64,000 bases of DNA, from NCBI GenBank assembly GCA_020060765.1, contig JAGUZQ010000058.1, positions 1-64,000 of the forward strand, given 5' to 3'. This document shows positions 1 to 6,979 of the stretch, in pieces. The notes under the pieces are model-generated. The model searched no databases and was not told the origin of the DNA. It saw only the letters and a program-made list of their open reading frames with translations. The first letter of the stretch is position 1. The number at the start of each line of letters is the position of its first letter. The position numbers were made by a program, and so were the translations under genes. Source of the stretch: Planctomycetota bacterium (lineage in GTDB: Bacteria > Planctomycetota > SZUA-567).

Positions 1-65
1 CCTTCGTAACCATCTTATGCGAGGAGCTTTTTTGTCACATCCTGCAGCATAGCTTTTGTAATTCT

Positions 66-82
66 CCCCGGCGTAGCCGGGG
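66..82. other. GC-rich hairpin upstream of trxB
   Basis: A perfect inverted repeat with arms CCCCGGC and GCCGGGG separated by GTA. No T-tract follows, so this is not a clear intrinsic terminator. It may end the unseen upstream transcript or sit in the trxB leader. Nothing else is recognisable in bases 1-120. Confidence 0.35.
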
Positions 83-147
83 GCTTAGCTCTGGAGTTAG
101 GAGAGATAATTACCTTTGACATGTTAAAACAAATGCGGGAGAAAAAA

Positions 148-1071
148 ATGACTGACGTGACAAAAACTGACTTCCTGATTATCGGCGCGGGGCCAGCGGG
201 GATGGCGGCAGCGATTTATGCCGGGCGGGCTGACCTGAAAACCCTGGTGCTGGAAAAAATGATGGTCGGCGGACAGGTGGCCAATACCATGGATATCGCC
301 AATTACCCCGGTTTTCCCGACAGCATCGACGGGCCGACCCTGGCGGATAAGATGAAGGCGCAGGCGGAAAAATTCGGCGCGGAATTCGTCATGGCCGAAG
401 CGCAATCGCTGACAAAGGACGGCAGCCTGTTCCGGGTCGTAACTTCCGACGGAGAAATCGAAGCCCGGTGCGTGGTGCTTTCCACCGGCAGCGACCCGCG
501 CGAACTGGGCGTTCCCGGTGAAAGGGAATTGCGCGGCCGCGGCGTGAGCTATTGCGGCACCTGCGACGCGCCTTTTTTCCGCAATAAAAAAGTCTTTGTC
601 ATCGGCGGCGGCGACACGGCCTTGAAGGAAGGTTTGCATCTGGCCAAATTCGCCAGCAGCGTCACTATCGTCCACCGGCGCGACGAATTGCGCGGCGAAA
701 AAATCTACCAGCACCAGGTGCTGGCGCATGAAAAAATCGGCATTATCTGGGATTCGGTCTTAACCGAAATCCGGGGCGACAAGAAAGTGGAGACCCTGGC
801 GCTGGAAAATGTCAAGACCGACGCGAAGTCGGAACAGGCCGCCGACGGGGTGTTTATTTTCGTCGGCACCAAACCCAATACGCAACTGCTGCAAGACATA
901 TTGCCCGAATACTGCGGCGAACACGTCAAGACCGGCGAAGACATGATGACGGCGGTGCCGGGTCTGTTCGCGGTGGGAGACGTGCGGGAAGGCAGTTACC
1001 GGCAGGTGGCAACCGCCGTGGGCGAGGGAGCGACCGCGGCGATGGCGGCGGAACATTATCTGTCGCACTGA
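148..1071 (+). CDS. trxB: Thioredoxin reductase (NADPH)
   Basis: FAD-dependent enzyme that passes electrons from NADPH to thioredoxin in the cytoplasm. The N-terminus has the FAD-binding GAGPAG motif, the redox pair is CGTC (Cys136 and Cys139, followed by DAPFF), the NADPH-binding motif is GGGDTA, and the C-terminus carries the second FAD motif (GLFAVGDV...). At 307 residues it has the normal family length. The reading frame is open from an earlier ATG at 121, but the ATG at 148 is chosen because GGAG sits about seven bases before it, whereas the AGGAG near 99 is too far from 121. It stands alone ahead of the iron operon and has no clear terminator behind it. Confidence 0.95.
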   Translation: MTDVTKTDFLIIGAGPAGMAAAIYAGRADLKTLVLEKMMVGGQVANTMDIANYPGFPDSIDGPTLADKMKAQAEKFGAEFVMAEAQSLTKDGSLFRVVTSDGEIEARCVVLSTGSDPRELGVPGERELRGRGVSYCGTCDAPFFRNKKVFVIGGGDTALKEGLHLAKFASSVTIVHRRDELRGEKIYQHQVLAHEKIGIIWDSVLTEIRGDKKVETLALENVKTDAKSEQAADGVFIFVGTKPNTQLLQDILPEYCGEHVKTGEDMMTAVPGLFAVGDVREGSYRQVATAVGEGATAAMAAEHYLSH

Positions 1072-1197
1072 CGGTGGCTTTTTAGCCTCACACTTTTAGA
1101 ACCGTATTGGGCTTGGCAGATTCCCTGCATGTCCATAATAGCCATTAACCCATTCAGCCAATAAGCCTTGGCGCTTAAAATCTTCCGGGAAAATGAT

Positions 1198-1226
1198 TTG
1201 ACAAGCGGCGACAGAGGGGGTATTGT
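1198..1226 (+). promoter_or_regulatory. Predicted sigma70 promoter of the feo operon
   Basis: Exact TTGACA at 1198-1203, a 17-bp spacer, then TATTGT at 1221-1226. The start site would be near 1233, giving a leader of about 40 bases before the first feo-linked gene. The -10 box overlaps the palindrome at 1222-1232, a typical place for repressor control. Confidence 0.65.
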
Positions 1227-1232
1227 AACAAT
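1222..1232. promoter_or_regulatory. Palindromic operator candidate over the feo -10 box
   Basis: ATTGT-A-ACAAT is a perfect 5-1-5 palindrome that covers the -10 hexamer and the start-site region of the feo promoter. Ferrous-iron operons are usually repressed by an iron sensor of the Fur or DtxR type. This sequence does not match either textbook box, so the regulator is unknown. Confidence 0.4.
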
Positions 1233-1235
1233 GTA

Positions 1236-1260
1236 CTTATTGAAACAAAGTCTCAATAAG
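1236..1260. promoter_or_regulatory. Second inverted repeat in the feo leader
   Basis: CTTATTGA (1236-1243) and TCAATAAG (1253-1260) form a perfect 8-9-8 inverted repeat starting only a few bases after the predicted start site. It could be a second operator or an mRNA hairpin just before the ribosome-binding site of the gene at 1276. Confidence 0.4.
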
Positions 1261-1275
1261 GAATGGAGTGCGGTC

Positions 1276-1452
1276 ATGACCGAGAATCTGATTGTCGCGG
1301 CGGTGCTGGTCGGCGCCGGGTTGTTGGCGGTGCGATATGTGTACCGGATTGTGACCGGTGCGGAAAAGGGTTGCGCAGGGTGTCCCAGTCGCGACTGCCA
1401 TGCCGCCGCCGAGTGCGGAGACTGTTCCGAAAGCGGGAAGAATCATGAATGA
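1276..1452 (+). CDS. FeoB-associated Cys-rich membrane protein
   Basis: A 58-residue protein with one N-terminal membrane helix (LIVAAVLVGAGLLAVRYVY) and a short cytoplasmic tail rich in cysteine (CAGCP, RDC, ECGDC). This is the layout of the small FeoB-associated Cys-rich family, thought to assist ferrous iron uptake, perhaps by handling iron at the transporter. The ATG at 1276 is preferred over the longer frame starting at 1168 because it is preceded by GGAG at good spacing and it begins the helix cleanly. It overlaps feoA by eight bases. Being first in the operon is unusual, since this family more often follows feoB. Confidence 0.8.
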   Translation: MTENLIVAAVLVGAGLLAVRYVYRIVTGAEKGCAGCPSRDCHAAAECGDCSESGKNHE

Positions 1453-1687
1453 GCATGCGATATCGCTCCTGGCTTTACGCTCTGGCGACAAAGGAGTGGT
1501 GATTGCCTTGCAAGGCGGCCACAGCTTTCAGGAACGGGCGACCAGCATGGGACTATTCGTAGGCTGCGAGGTGGTGGTGCTGGGCGGCGGCAACGGCAGC
1601 CGGATGCTGCTGGCGGTGGGCGACACCCGCATCGCCCTGGGGCATGGCATGGCCGACAAAGTGCTGGTGGCGGTAGATCCCGTATGA
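1445..1687 (+). CDS. feoA: FeoA, SH3-like iron transport protein
   Basis: An 80-residue protein with the FeoA fold, a small SH3-like beta barrel that acts in the cytoplasm with FeoB. Typical features are the starting LLALRSGDKGVV segment, the ERATSMGLFVGCEV stretch (the RL-x-x-LG type turn of the family) and the LGHGMADKVLV ending. The start at 1445 overlaps the end of the preceding gene, with GGAAG upstream. Its stop overlaps the feoB start in an ATGA, which implies translational coupling. Confidence 0.9.
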   Translation: MNEHAISLLALRSGDKGVVIALQGGHSFQERATSMGLFVGCEVVVLGGGNGSRMLLAVGDTRIALGHGMADKVLVAVDPV

Positions 1688-3960
1688 CTCACTCGCACGC
1701 CAACGTTCTCGTCGCCCTGACGGGACAGCCTAACTGCGGTAAATCCTCCATTTTCAATCTGCTCACCGGCTCGCGACAGCACGTGGCGAACTTTCCCGGC
1801 GTGACGGTGGAGAAAAAGCAGGGCGTCTACCGCGACGGCGATCGCAAAATCGAGGTAGTCGACCTGCCCGGCACCTACAGCCTTACTTCCTATACGCAGG
1901 AAGAGAGGGTGGCGCGGGATTTTCTCCTGCTGGAAAAGCCGGAGGTAGTGGCCTGCATCGTCGACGCCTCGAATCTGGAGCGACACCTGTATCTGGCGTT
2001 TCAACTCCGGGAAATGCGGGTGCCGATGGTGCTGTGCCTCAACATGATCGACGTGGCCGAACGGCGCGGCATTGCTATCGACATCGCCGCCTTGTCGCGC
2101 GAACTCGGCATGCCGGTCGTCGCCACCAACGCCAGGAGCGGACGAGGCGGAAAAGAGTTGCGCGAGGTAATCGGGACGGCGCTTGGAAAACATCAGCACG
2201 ACCCCGGCGTCTGGCGGATCGATTACGGCGAACTGCTTGAGCCCGTACTGGAAGTGCTGACCGGAAAAATGGCAGCGCACCCACGCCTGGTGGAGGACTT
2301 CCCCCCGCGCTGGCTGGCGGTGAAACTGCTGGAAAACGACGGCGAAGCAAGAAGAATCGTGCTGCATCACACCCACGACGGCAGCGGCGAGGATATCCTT
2401 GACTGCGCCGACGAACAGCGCCAAACCTTGCTGGATGAACACAAAAGTCCGCCGGAAAAAGTTATCGCCACTTCCCGGTATCGTGCCGCAGCCCGCATCG
2501 CAACCGCCTGCGTGAAACGTCCGGCTCAGGCCGGACGCACCCTGACCGACCGCATCGACGCGGTGGTTCTGCATCGGTTCTGGGCGCCGGTGATACTGGC
2601 GGCGGTGTTGTTTACCTTCTACCAAATCGCCATCGGCGAAACGCCGTATATTGGCGGGACGTGGTGGGCCGACACGTTATATCCGCTGCTGTTTCATCCG
2701 ATAAAACTCGCGGCGGCGAACCTGTTTACCTCGCCCGATCCATTGCGCACGGGGTTGCTGCAATCGCTGGTCGTCGACGGACTCGTGGGCGGCATTGTCT
2801 CGATCCTGTATTACGTGCCGCTGTTTTTCGTGATCTTCACGCTGCTGGCGATTCTGGAAGACACCGGCTACATGGCGCGGGTCGCGTTTATCCTTGACCG
2901 GGCGCTGCGCTGGTTTGGGCTGCACGGACAGTCTACCCTGCCGCTGATCCTGGGCGGGGTGGTAGTGGGCGGCTGCTGCGTGCCGGGAGTGCTGGCGACG
3001 CGCGCCATGAAGGACGAGAAAGCGCGGCTGGTGACGATTCTCATCATGCCGCTGATGAATTGCCTGGCGAAACTGCCGTTCTACGCGCTGCTGGTGGGGC
3101 TGATGATCGGCGAGGGCAATGTCGGCGGCTTCGCGCTCAATCTCGGTTTCACCCAGGTCGGACTGACCTACCGCGGCCTGGCGCTGCTGGGAGTCTCGAC
3201 GTTCAGTTTCATCATAGCGCTGCTAGTAGCGAAAGTTTTCAGCGCCACGCTGGTGAAGGGCGAGAACGTGCCGTTCGTGATGGAATTGCCGACCTATCAT
3301 CTGCCGACCGTGCGCGGGGTGCTGCGCCGCTCCTCCGAGCAGGTGTGGCTGTTCCTCAAAAAGATTATCACCGTAGTGGCGGTGGTGCAGATCGGGGTCT
3401 GGTTTTTTGTCACGTTCCCCGGCGTCAGCCCTGCACGCGAGGCGCATTATGACCGGCTGCTGGCCGAGGCGAAAACCGAATTAGCCGCCGCCCGGGATGA
3501 CGAAACGGCGCCGGAGCTGTACGAAAAGAAAATCGGCGAACTCCGGCGCGAGCATAACCGCGAACGCATCGTCACCAGCTACGCCGGGCAGCTGGGGCAG
3601 GCGCTGGAGCCGGTCAGCAAGCTGGCGGGGTTCGAGTGGCGCATGAATATCGCGATCATCGCCTCTTTCGCCGCCAAGGAAAGCCTGGTCGGAACGCTGG
3701 GGACGATCTACAGCGTGGAGGAAGAAGACGACGCGCTGGCCGCGTCGATCGCACGGGCGGAACACGGCTGGACGGTCTGGCACAAGCTGGCGATGCTGGT
3801 GTTTATCGCGCTGTTCCCGCCGTGCCTGGCGACGATCATCGTGATCGGCACCGAAACCCGGTCGTGGCGCTGGGCGTTATTCGCGACTTTCTACCCAATC
3901 GTGCTGGGCTTCCTGTTTGCAGTGACGATTTTTCAATTGGGGCCGGTGCTGTTTGGCTGA
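1684..3960 (+). CDS. feoB: FeoB ferrous iron transporter
   Basis: Inner-membrane Fe(II) permease with a cytoplasmic GTPase domain, 758 residues. The G domain shows G1 (GQPNCGKSS, residues 14-22), the ANFPGVTVEKK switch region, G3 DLPGTYS and G4 NMID. After a helical spacer to about residue 290, two gate regions and a core of roughly eight to ten membrane helices follow. The conserved gate segment reads GCCVPGVLATR, where many FeoB proteins have Asn in place of the second Cys. A charged loop (about 580-640) lies late in the transmembrane part. It is translationally coupled to feoA and is the last gene of the operon. It ends two bases before a convergent gene, with no terminator visible. Confidence 0.95.
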   Translation: MTHSHANVLVALTGQPNCGKSSIFNLLTGSRQHVANFPGVTVEKKQGVYRDGDRKIEVVDLPGTYSLTSYTQEERVARDFLLLEKPEVVACIVDASNLERHLYLAFQLREMRVPMVLCLNMIDVAERRGIAIDIAALSRELGMPVVATNARSGRGGKELREVIGTALGKHQHDPGVWRIDYGELLEPVLEVLTGKMAAHPRLVEDFPPRWLAVKLLENDGEARRIVLHHTHDGSGEDILDCADEQRQTLLDEHKSPPEKVIATSRYRAAARIATACVKRPAQAGRTLTDRIDAVVLHRFWAPVILAAVLFTFYQIAIGETPYIGGTWWADTLYPLLFHPIKLAAANLFTSPDPLRTGLLQSLVVDGLVGGIVSILYYVPLFFVIFTLLAILEDTGYMARVAFILDRALRWFGLHGQSTLPLILGGVVVGGCCVPGVLATRAMKDEKARLVTILIMPLMNCLAKLPFYALLVGLMIGEGNVGGFALNLGFTQVGLTYRGLALLGVSTFSFIIALLVAKVFSATLVKGENVPFVMELPTYHLPTVRGVLRRSSEQVWLFLKKIITVVAVVQIGVWFFVTFPGVSPAREAHYDRLLAEAKTELAAARDDETAPELYEKKIGELRREHNRERIVTSYAGQLGQALEPVSKLAGFEWRMNIAIIASFAAKESLVGTLGTIYSVEEEDDALAASIARAEHGWTVWHKLAMLVFIALFPPCLATIIVIGTETRSWRWALFATFYPIVLGFLFAVTIFQLGPVLFG

Positions 3961-3962
3961 TC

Positions 3963-6377
3963 TCAATCCTCGCGCGAATCGATTTCCGAGTGGACAAACA
4001 GGCGCGACAGTTTCATCTGCGCCATCGTGATCGCGAAAATAATCAGGAACAGGATTATCGCATAACCGCACGCGCGCCCCATGCGCAGGTTGTTGAACGC
4101 CTCGTCATAAATATTCACCGAGTAAAACCGGAGCGAGTCGCCGGGCGAACCGATTTTAGTCGAGTCGGTGGCGAAAAAAAGCGCGGGCGTGAAAATCTGG
4201 AACGCACCGATGGTGGTCATCACCACCATGAACAGAATCACCGGACTGAGCAGGGGGATGGTGATGGCGGTGAATTTTTTCAGCGCCCCCGCGCCGTCGA
4301 TTTCCGCCGCCTCGTACAACGACTGCGGCACCTGCTTCATCCCGGCGTAATAGACGATCATCGCGCCGCCTACCCAGAACAGGTTCATCAATATTACAGT
4401 CAGGAACGCGTGCGATTCGCCCAGCCAGTTCACCGGATTGATACCCAGAAACGAAAGCGCGTAATTGACAACGCCGTACTCGCGGTGGAAGAGGTTGACC
4501 CACAGCGCCGCCGCCGCCGCGCCGGTGAAGAGCGAGGGGAAATAGAAAATTGCCTTGAGGGCGTCGCGCCCGCGGATGTTGCATGTCAGCAACCCCGCCG
4601 TGAACAAGCCGCCGCCAAGAGAAAGCGGAATCACGCACAGCGCGTACAAGGTGGTGGTCTTGATGCCCAGCCAGAACCGTTCGTCGCCCAGTAATTCGCG
4701 ATAATTCGAGACGCCTACCCATTCCGGCGGGCGGATCATGTTCCAGTCGGTGAAGGACAGCACGCCCGCGCACAGCACCGGGCCCGCCACGAACAGCGCA
4801 AACCCCGCCAGCCACGGCGCGAGAAACGCGTAACCGATCCAGTCGCGCGCCGGACGCCCGTAATGCTTTTTCCGTTCCTGCTTTTTGACCCAGTTCAGAT
4901 AAGCCGCCGCCAGCGCCGCCAGCAGCAATACCAGCAGAACAGGCAGGACGTAAAGCTCGAACAAGCCAAGGTTTGGCTTTACGCTGCGCGCGAAAGCGAT
5001 GCGCAATTCCGCGTCAAGTCGCGGCAGGCGGCGGGATACTTCCGCGCCGACGAAATCGTTCATGCCTTGCGAAAATTCTTCATGCTCCCCGGGAGCGATA
5101 TTTCCGTTTTCGCGCGGTAGTGCCGACAGACGCGAATCGTATTCCTCGTCCAGCCTCCGCTCCAGTTGCGCCAGCCACTTGTCCAGCGCCGCCGGGACAT
5201 AACTGTTGGCGCACGACAGATTAGGTTTGGCGATAGGCAAGTCGTGCAGAAACGCCTCGCAACCTTTGATGCCGAGATCGTTTTTGACGATAGAGTCCCG
5301 CGCCGCTTTCAAGGCGGGAACGCCCTTGAGGCTTTTGCCGAACAGGGGCTGGATTTTCCCCGACGCCATGAAGCGGATCAATTCCCACGCCTCATGCGGA
5401 TGTTTCGACGCGGAAAAAATCCCCAGCGAATTCACGCCGATCAGTTGCGAAGGATGAGTGTTGCGCGGCATCGGTGACAAGCCGAAGCGCACACCGGATT
5501 GCGTTAACTGCACCAACGCCCAAGGGCCGGTCGTGCCCAGCGCCACGCGGCTGGAGAGCAGGATCGAGTCCGCGCTCATGAACGCGCCGGAGGACAGGGG
5601 AACCTCTCCCAACATGCAACGCTCGCCGTATTGCGGCAGGAACAGATCGCGCAGGCCTTCCTCCAGCGCGGCGTTACCGACAATATTCGGACACGAGGGA
5701 TCGACCAGCCGGTCGAAAATTTCACCGCCGCGCATCCGCAGCAGGGTCTGGTTAAAGTCGTAACCGACGGCGAACCCGTATTGCCGGAAAGTGCCGTCGG
5801 GATTGCGCAGCGTCAGCCGCCGGCAGAGTTTTAAAAATTCCTCCCAGTTCAGCGCCTTGTCCGCGCGCGGCCATTCCTCGCGGGGGATGCCGCTTTCCTC
5901 CAGGCGATCGGTCGAGAAAACCAGCGTGCGCAGCGCGATTTCGATCGGGAAACAAAATAGCTTTCCCTGCCAGGTGCAATTTTCGATCGCCGCCTCGTGA
6001 TAGGCCGACAAGTCCAGCCGCGACGACTTGACCAATTCGTCCATAGGCAACAGCGCGCCGCGCGAAATCCAGACGCCCTGGTTTTTCGAATAAAGGCTGA
6101 TGACATCGGGCGCGAGGCCGGACGCCGCCTGGGTCTGCAATTTCGCCCAGTACTGCCCCCAGGGATAGACCGCGACCGAAACGCGGAGGTGCGGGAATTC
6201 CTCGACGAAGCGCGCGAGAATCCGGCGGCTGTTTTCGATTTCTGTTTTCCCGCCCCACATGGCATAAGAGATGGTTGTCTTATCGCCGGAATGCGAACCA
6301 TGTTCAACCATCTCCCCGGCGCGAAGGGAAAACGTTGCGAGAAGCGCCATCGTTAGATATATGCAAAGATGTTTCAT
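3963..6377 (-). CDS. Sugar ABC transporter: solute-binding protein fused to MalF-type permease
   Basis: An 804-residue fusion. After a signal peptide (MKHLCIYLTMALLATFSLRA) comes a family-1 sugar-binding domain (about 25-450, with the ISYAMWGG start typical of this class). A transmembrane anchor near 480-505 follows, and then a complete MalF-like permease with about six helices and the EAA loop (EAAEIDGAG ... ITIPLLSP), which docks the ATPase. It would import oligosaccharides, with the binding protein tethered to the channel. The start at 6377 is preferred to 6428 because it begins the signal peptide and follows GGAGGAAG. It overlaps the upstream gene by ATGA. No MalG partner or ATPase lies nearby. 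Confidence 0.85.
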   Translation of the reverse strand: MKHLCIYLTMALLATFSLRAGEMVEHGSHSGDKTTISYAMWGGKTEIENSRRILARFVEEFPHLRVSVAVYPWGQYWAKLQTQAASGLAPDVISLYSKNQGVWISRGALLPMDELVKSSRLDLSAYHEAAIENCTWQGKLFCFPIEIALRTLVFSTDRLEESGIPREEWPRADKALNWEEFLKLCRRLTLRNPDGTFRQYGFAVGYDFNQTLLRMRGGEIFDRLVDPSCPNIVGNAALEEGLRDLFLPQYGERCMLGEVPLSSGAFMSADSILLSSRVALGTTGPWALVQLTQSGVRFGLSPMPRNTHPSQLIGVNSLGIFSASKHPHEAWELIRFMASGKIQPLFGKSLKGVPALKAARDSIVKNDLGIKGCEAFLHDLPIAKPNLSCANSYVPAALDKWLAQLERRLDEEYDSRLSALPRENGNIAPGEHEEFSQGMNDFVGAEVSRRLPRLDAELRIAFARSVKPNLGLFELYVLPVLLVLLLAALAAAYLNWVKKQERKKHYGRPARDWIGYAFLAPWLAGFALFVAGPVLCAGVLSFTDWNMIRPPEWVGVSNYRELLGDERFWLGIKTTTLYALCVIPLSLGGGLFTAGLLTCNIRGRDALKAIFYFPSLFTGAAAAALWVNLFHREYGVVNYALSFLGINPVNWLGESHAFLTVILMNLFWVGGAMIVYYAGMKQVPQSLYEAAEIDGAGALKKFTAITIPLLSPVILFMVVMTTIGAFQIFTPALFFATDSTKIGSPGDSLRFYSVNIYDEAFNNLRMGRACGYAIILFLIIFAITMAQMKLSRLFVHSEIDSRED

Positions 6378-6979
6378 GGCACCGACTCTTCCTCCCCCGC
6401 CATCTTTTCGGCGCGATTGCGTTTCCACTGCCCGGCAGTCAAGTTTTTTTCAGCGTCAGTCCGGGGAATTACGGCCTGTTGCCAGTCTCCCAGTTTCGCG
6501 AGCAACTTATCCTCCGCGCGGGTGCAAAAATACTCCCCCGCCGCGCCACCCAGATACGCGCACGCCAGCGGCGCGAGCGTGTCTACAGCAAACAGCAAGT
6601 CCAGGGAAATGTTCAGGCGCGAGGCCTGGGAGAAAAAAACATAGCTGGGAAACTGCTCCGAAAAAAGATATGCCCAGCGCGCGGCGGGGAAGAACAGAAA
6701 GAACATAAACGCTGCCCATCTCGCCGCTACCGTCCACCGCCACAGGCCAAACCCCATTGCCGAAAAAAACGCGATCACGGCAGGAACGAAAATCCGCGCG
6801 CCCTCCGGTTGATAACAGCCAGTTGATCCCATGCCGACGAAACGGATTCCGCCGAAGAGAATAAAAGAATAGACCAGGAAAGCGTAAACCAACGCGGTAA
6901 AGACAAACGCTCCGGTATACGCATCGCGCGGGATTCCAACTGAACCGGGATTTTTTATTTCGGAAATGTCATTCGCCAT
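6374..6979 (-). CDS. Unknown four-helix membrane protein
   Basis: About 201 residues with roughly four hydrophobic segments (around GAFVFTALVYAFLVYSFIL, VPAVIAFFSAMGFGLW, WAAFMFFLFFPAARW and LDLLFAVDTLAPLACAYL) and a charged C-terminal tail. I do not recognise a family. It lies between a secreted glycoside hydrolase and a sugar transporter and overlaps both (11 and 4 bases), so it is probably part of the same glycan uptake system. It is not the missing MalG permease, because no EAA loop is present. The start is uncertain: ATG at 6979 or ATG at 7006, both with weak ribosome-binding sites. Confidence 0.6.
   Translation of the reverse strand: MANDISEIKNPGSVGIPRDAYTGAFVFTALVYAFLVYSFILFGGIRFVGMGSTGCYQPEGARIFVPAVIAFFSAMGFGLWRWTVAARWAAFMFFLFFPAARWAYLFSEQFPSYVFFSQASRLNISLDLLFAVDTLAPLACAYLGGAAGEYFCTRAEDKLLAKLGDWQQAVIPRTDAEKNLTAGQWKRNRAEKMAGEEESVP

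Noticed and set aside
116-121. TTGACA just before the first ATG of the trxB frame
   Set aside because: No -10 box lies 16-18 bases later, and it would place the start site inside the gene.
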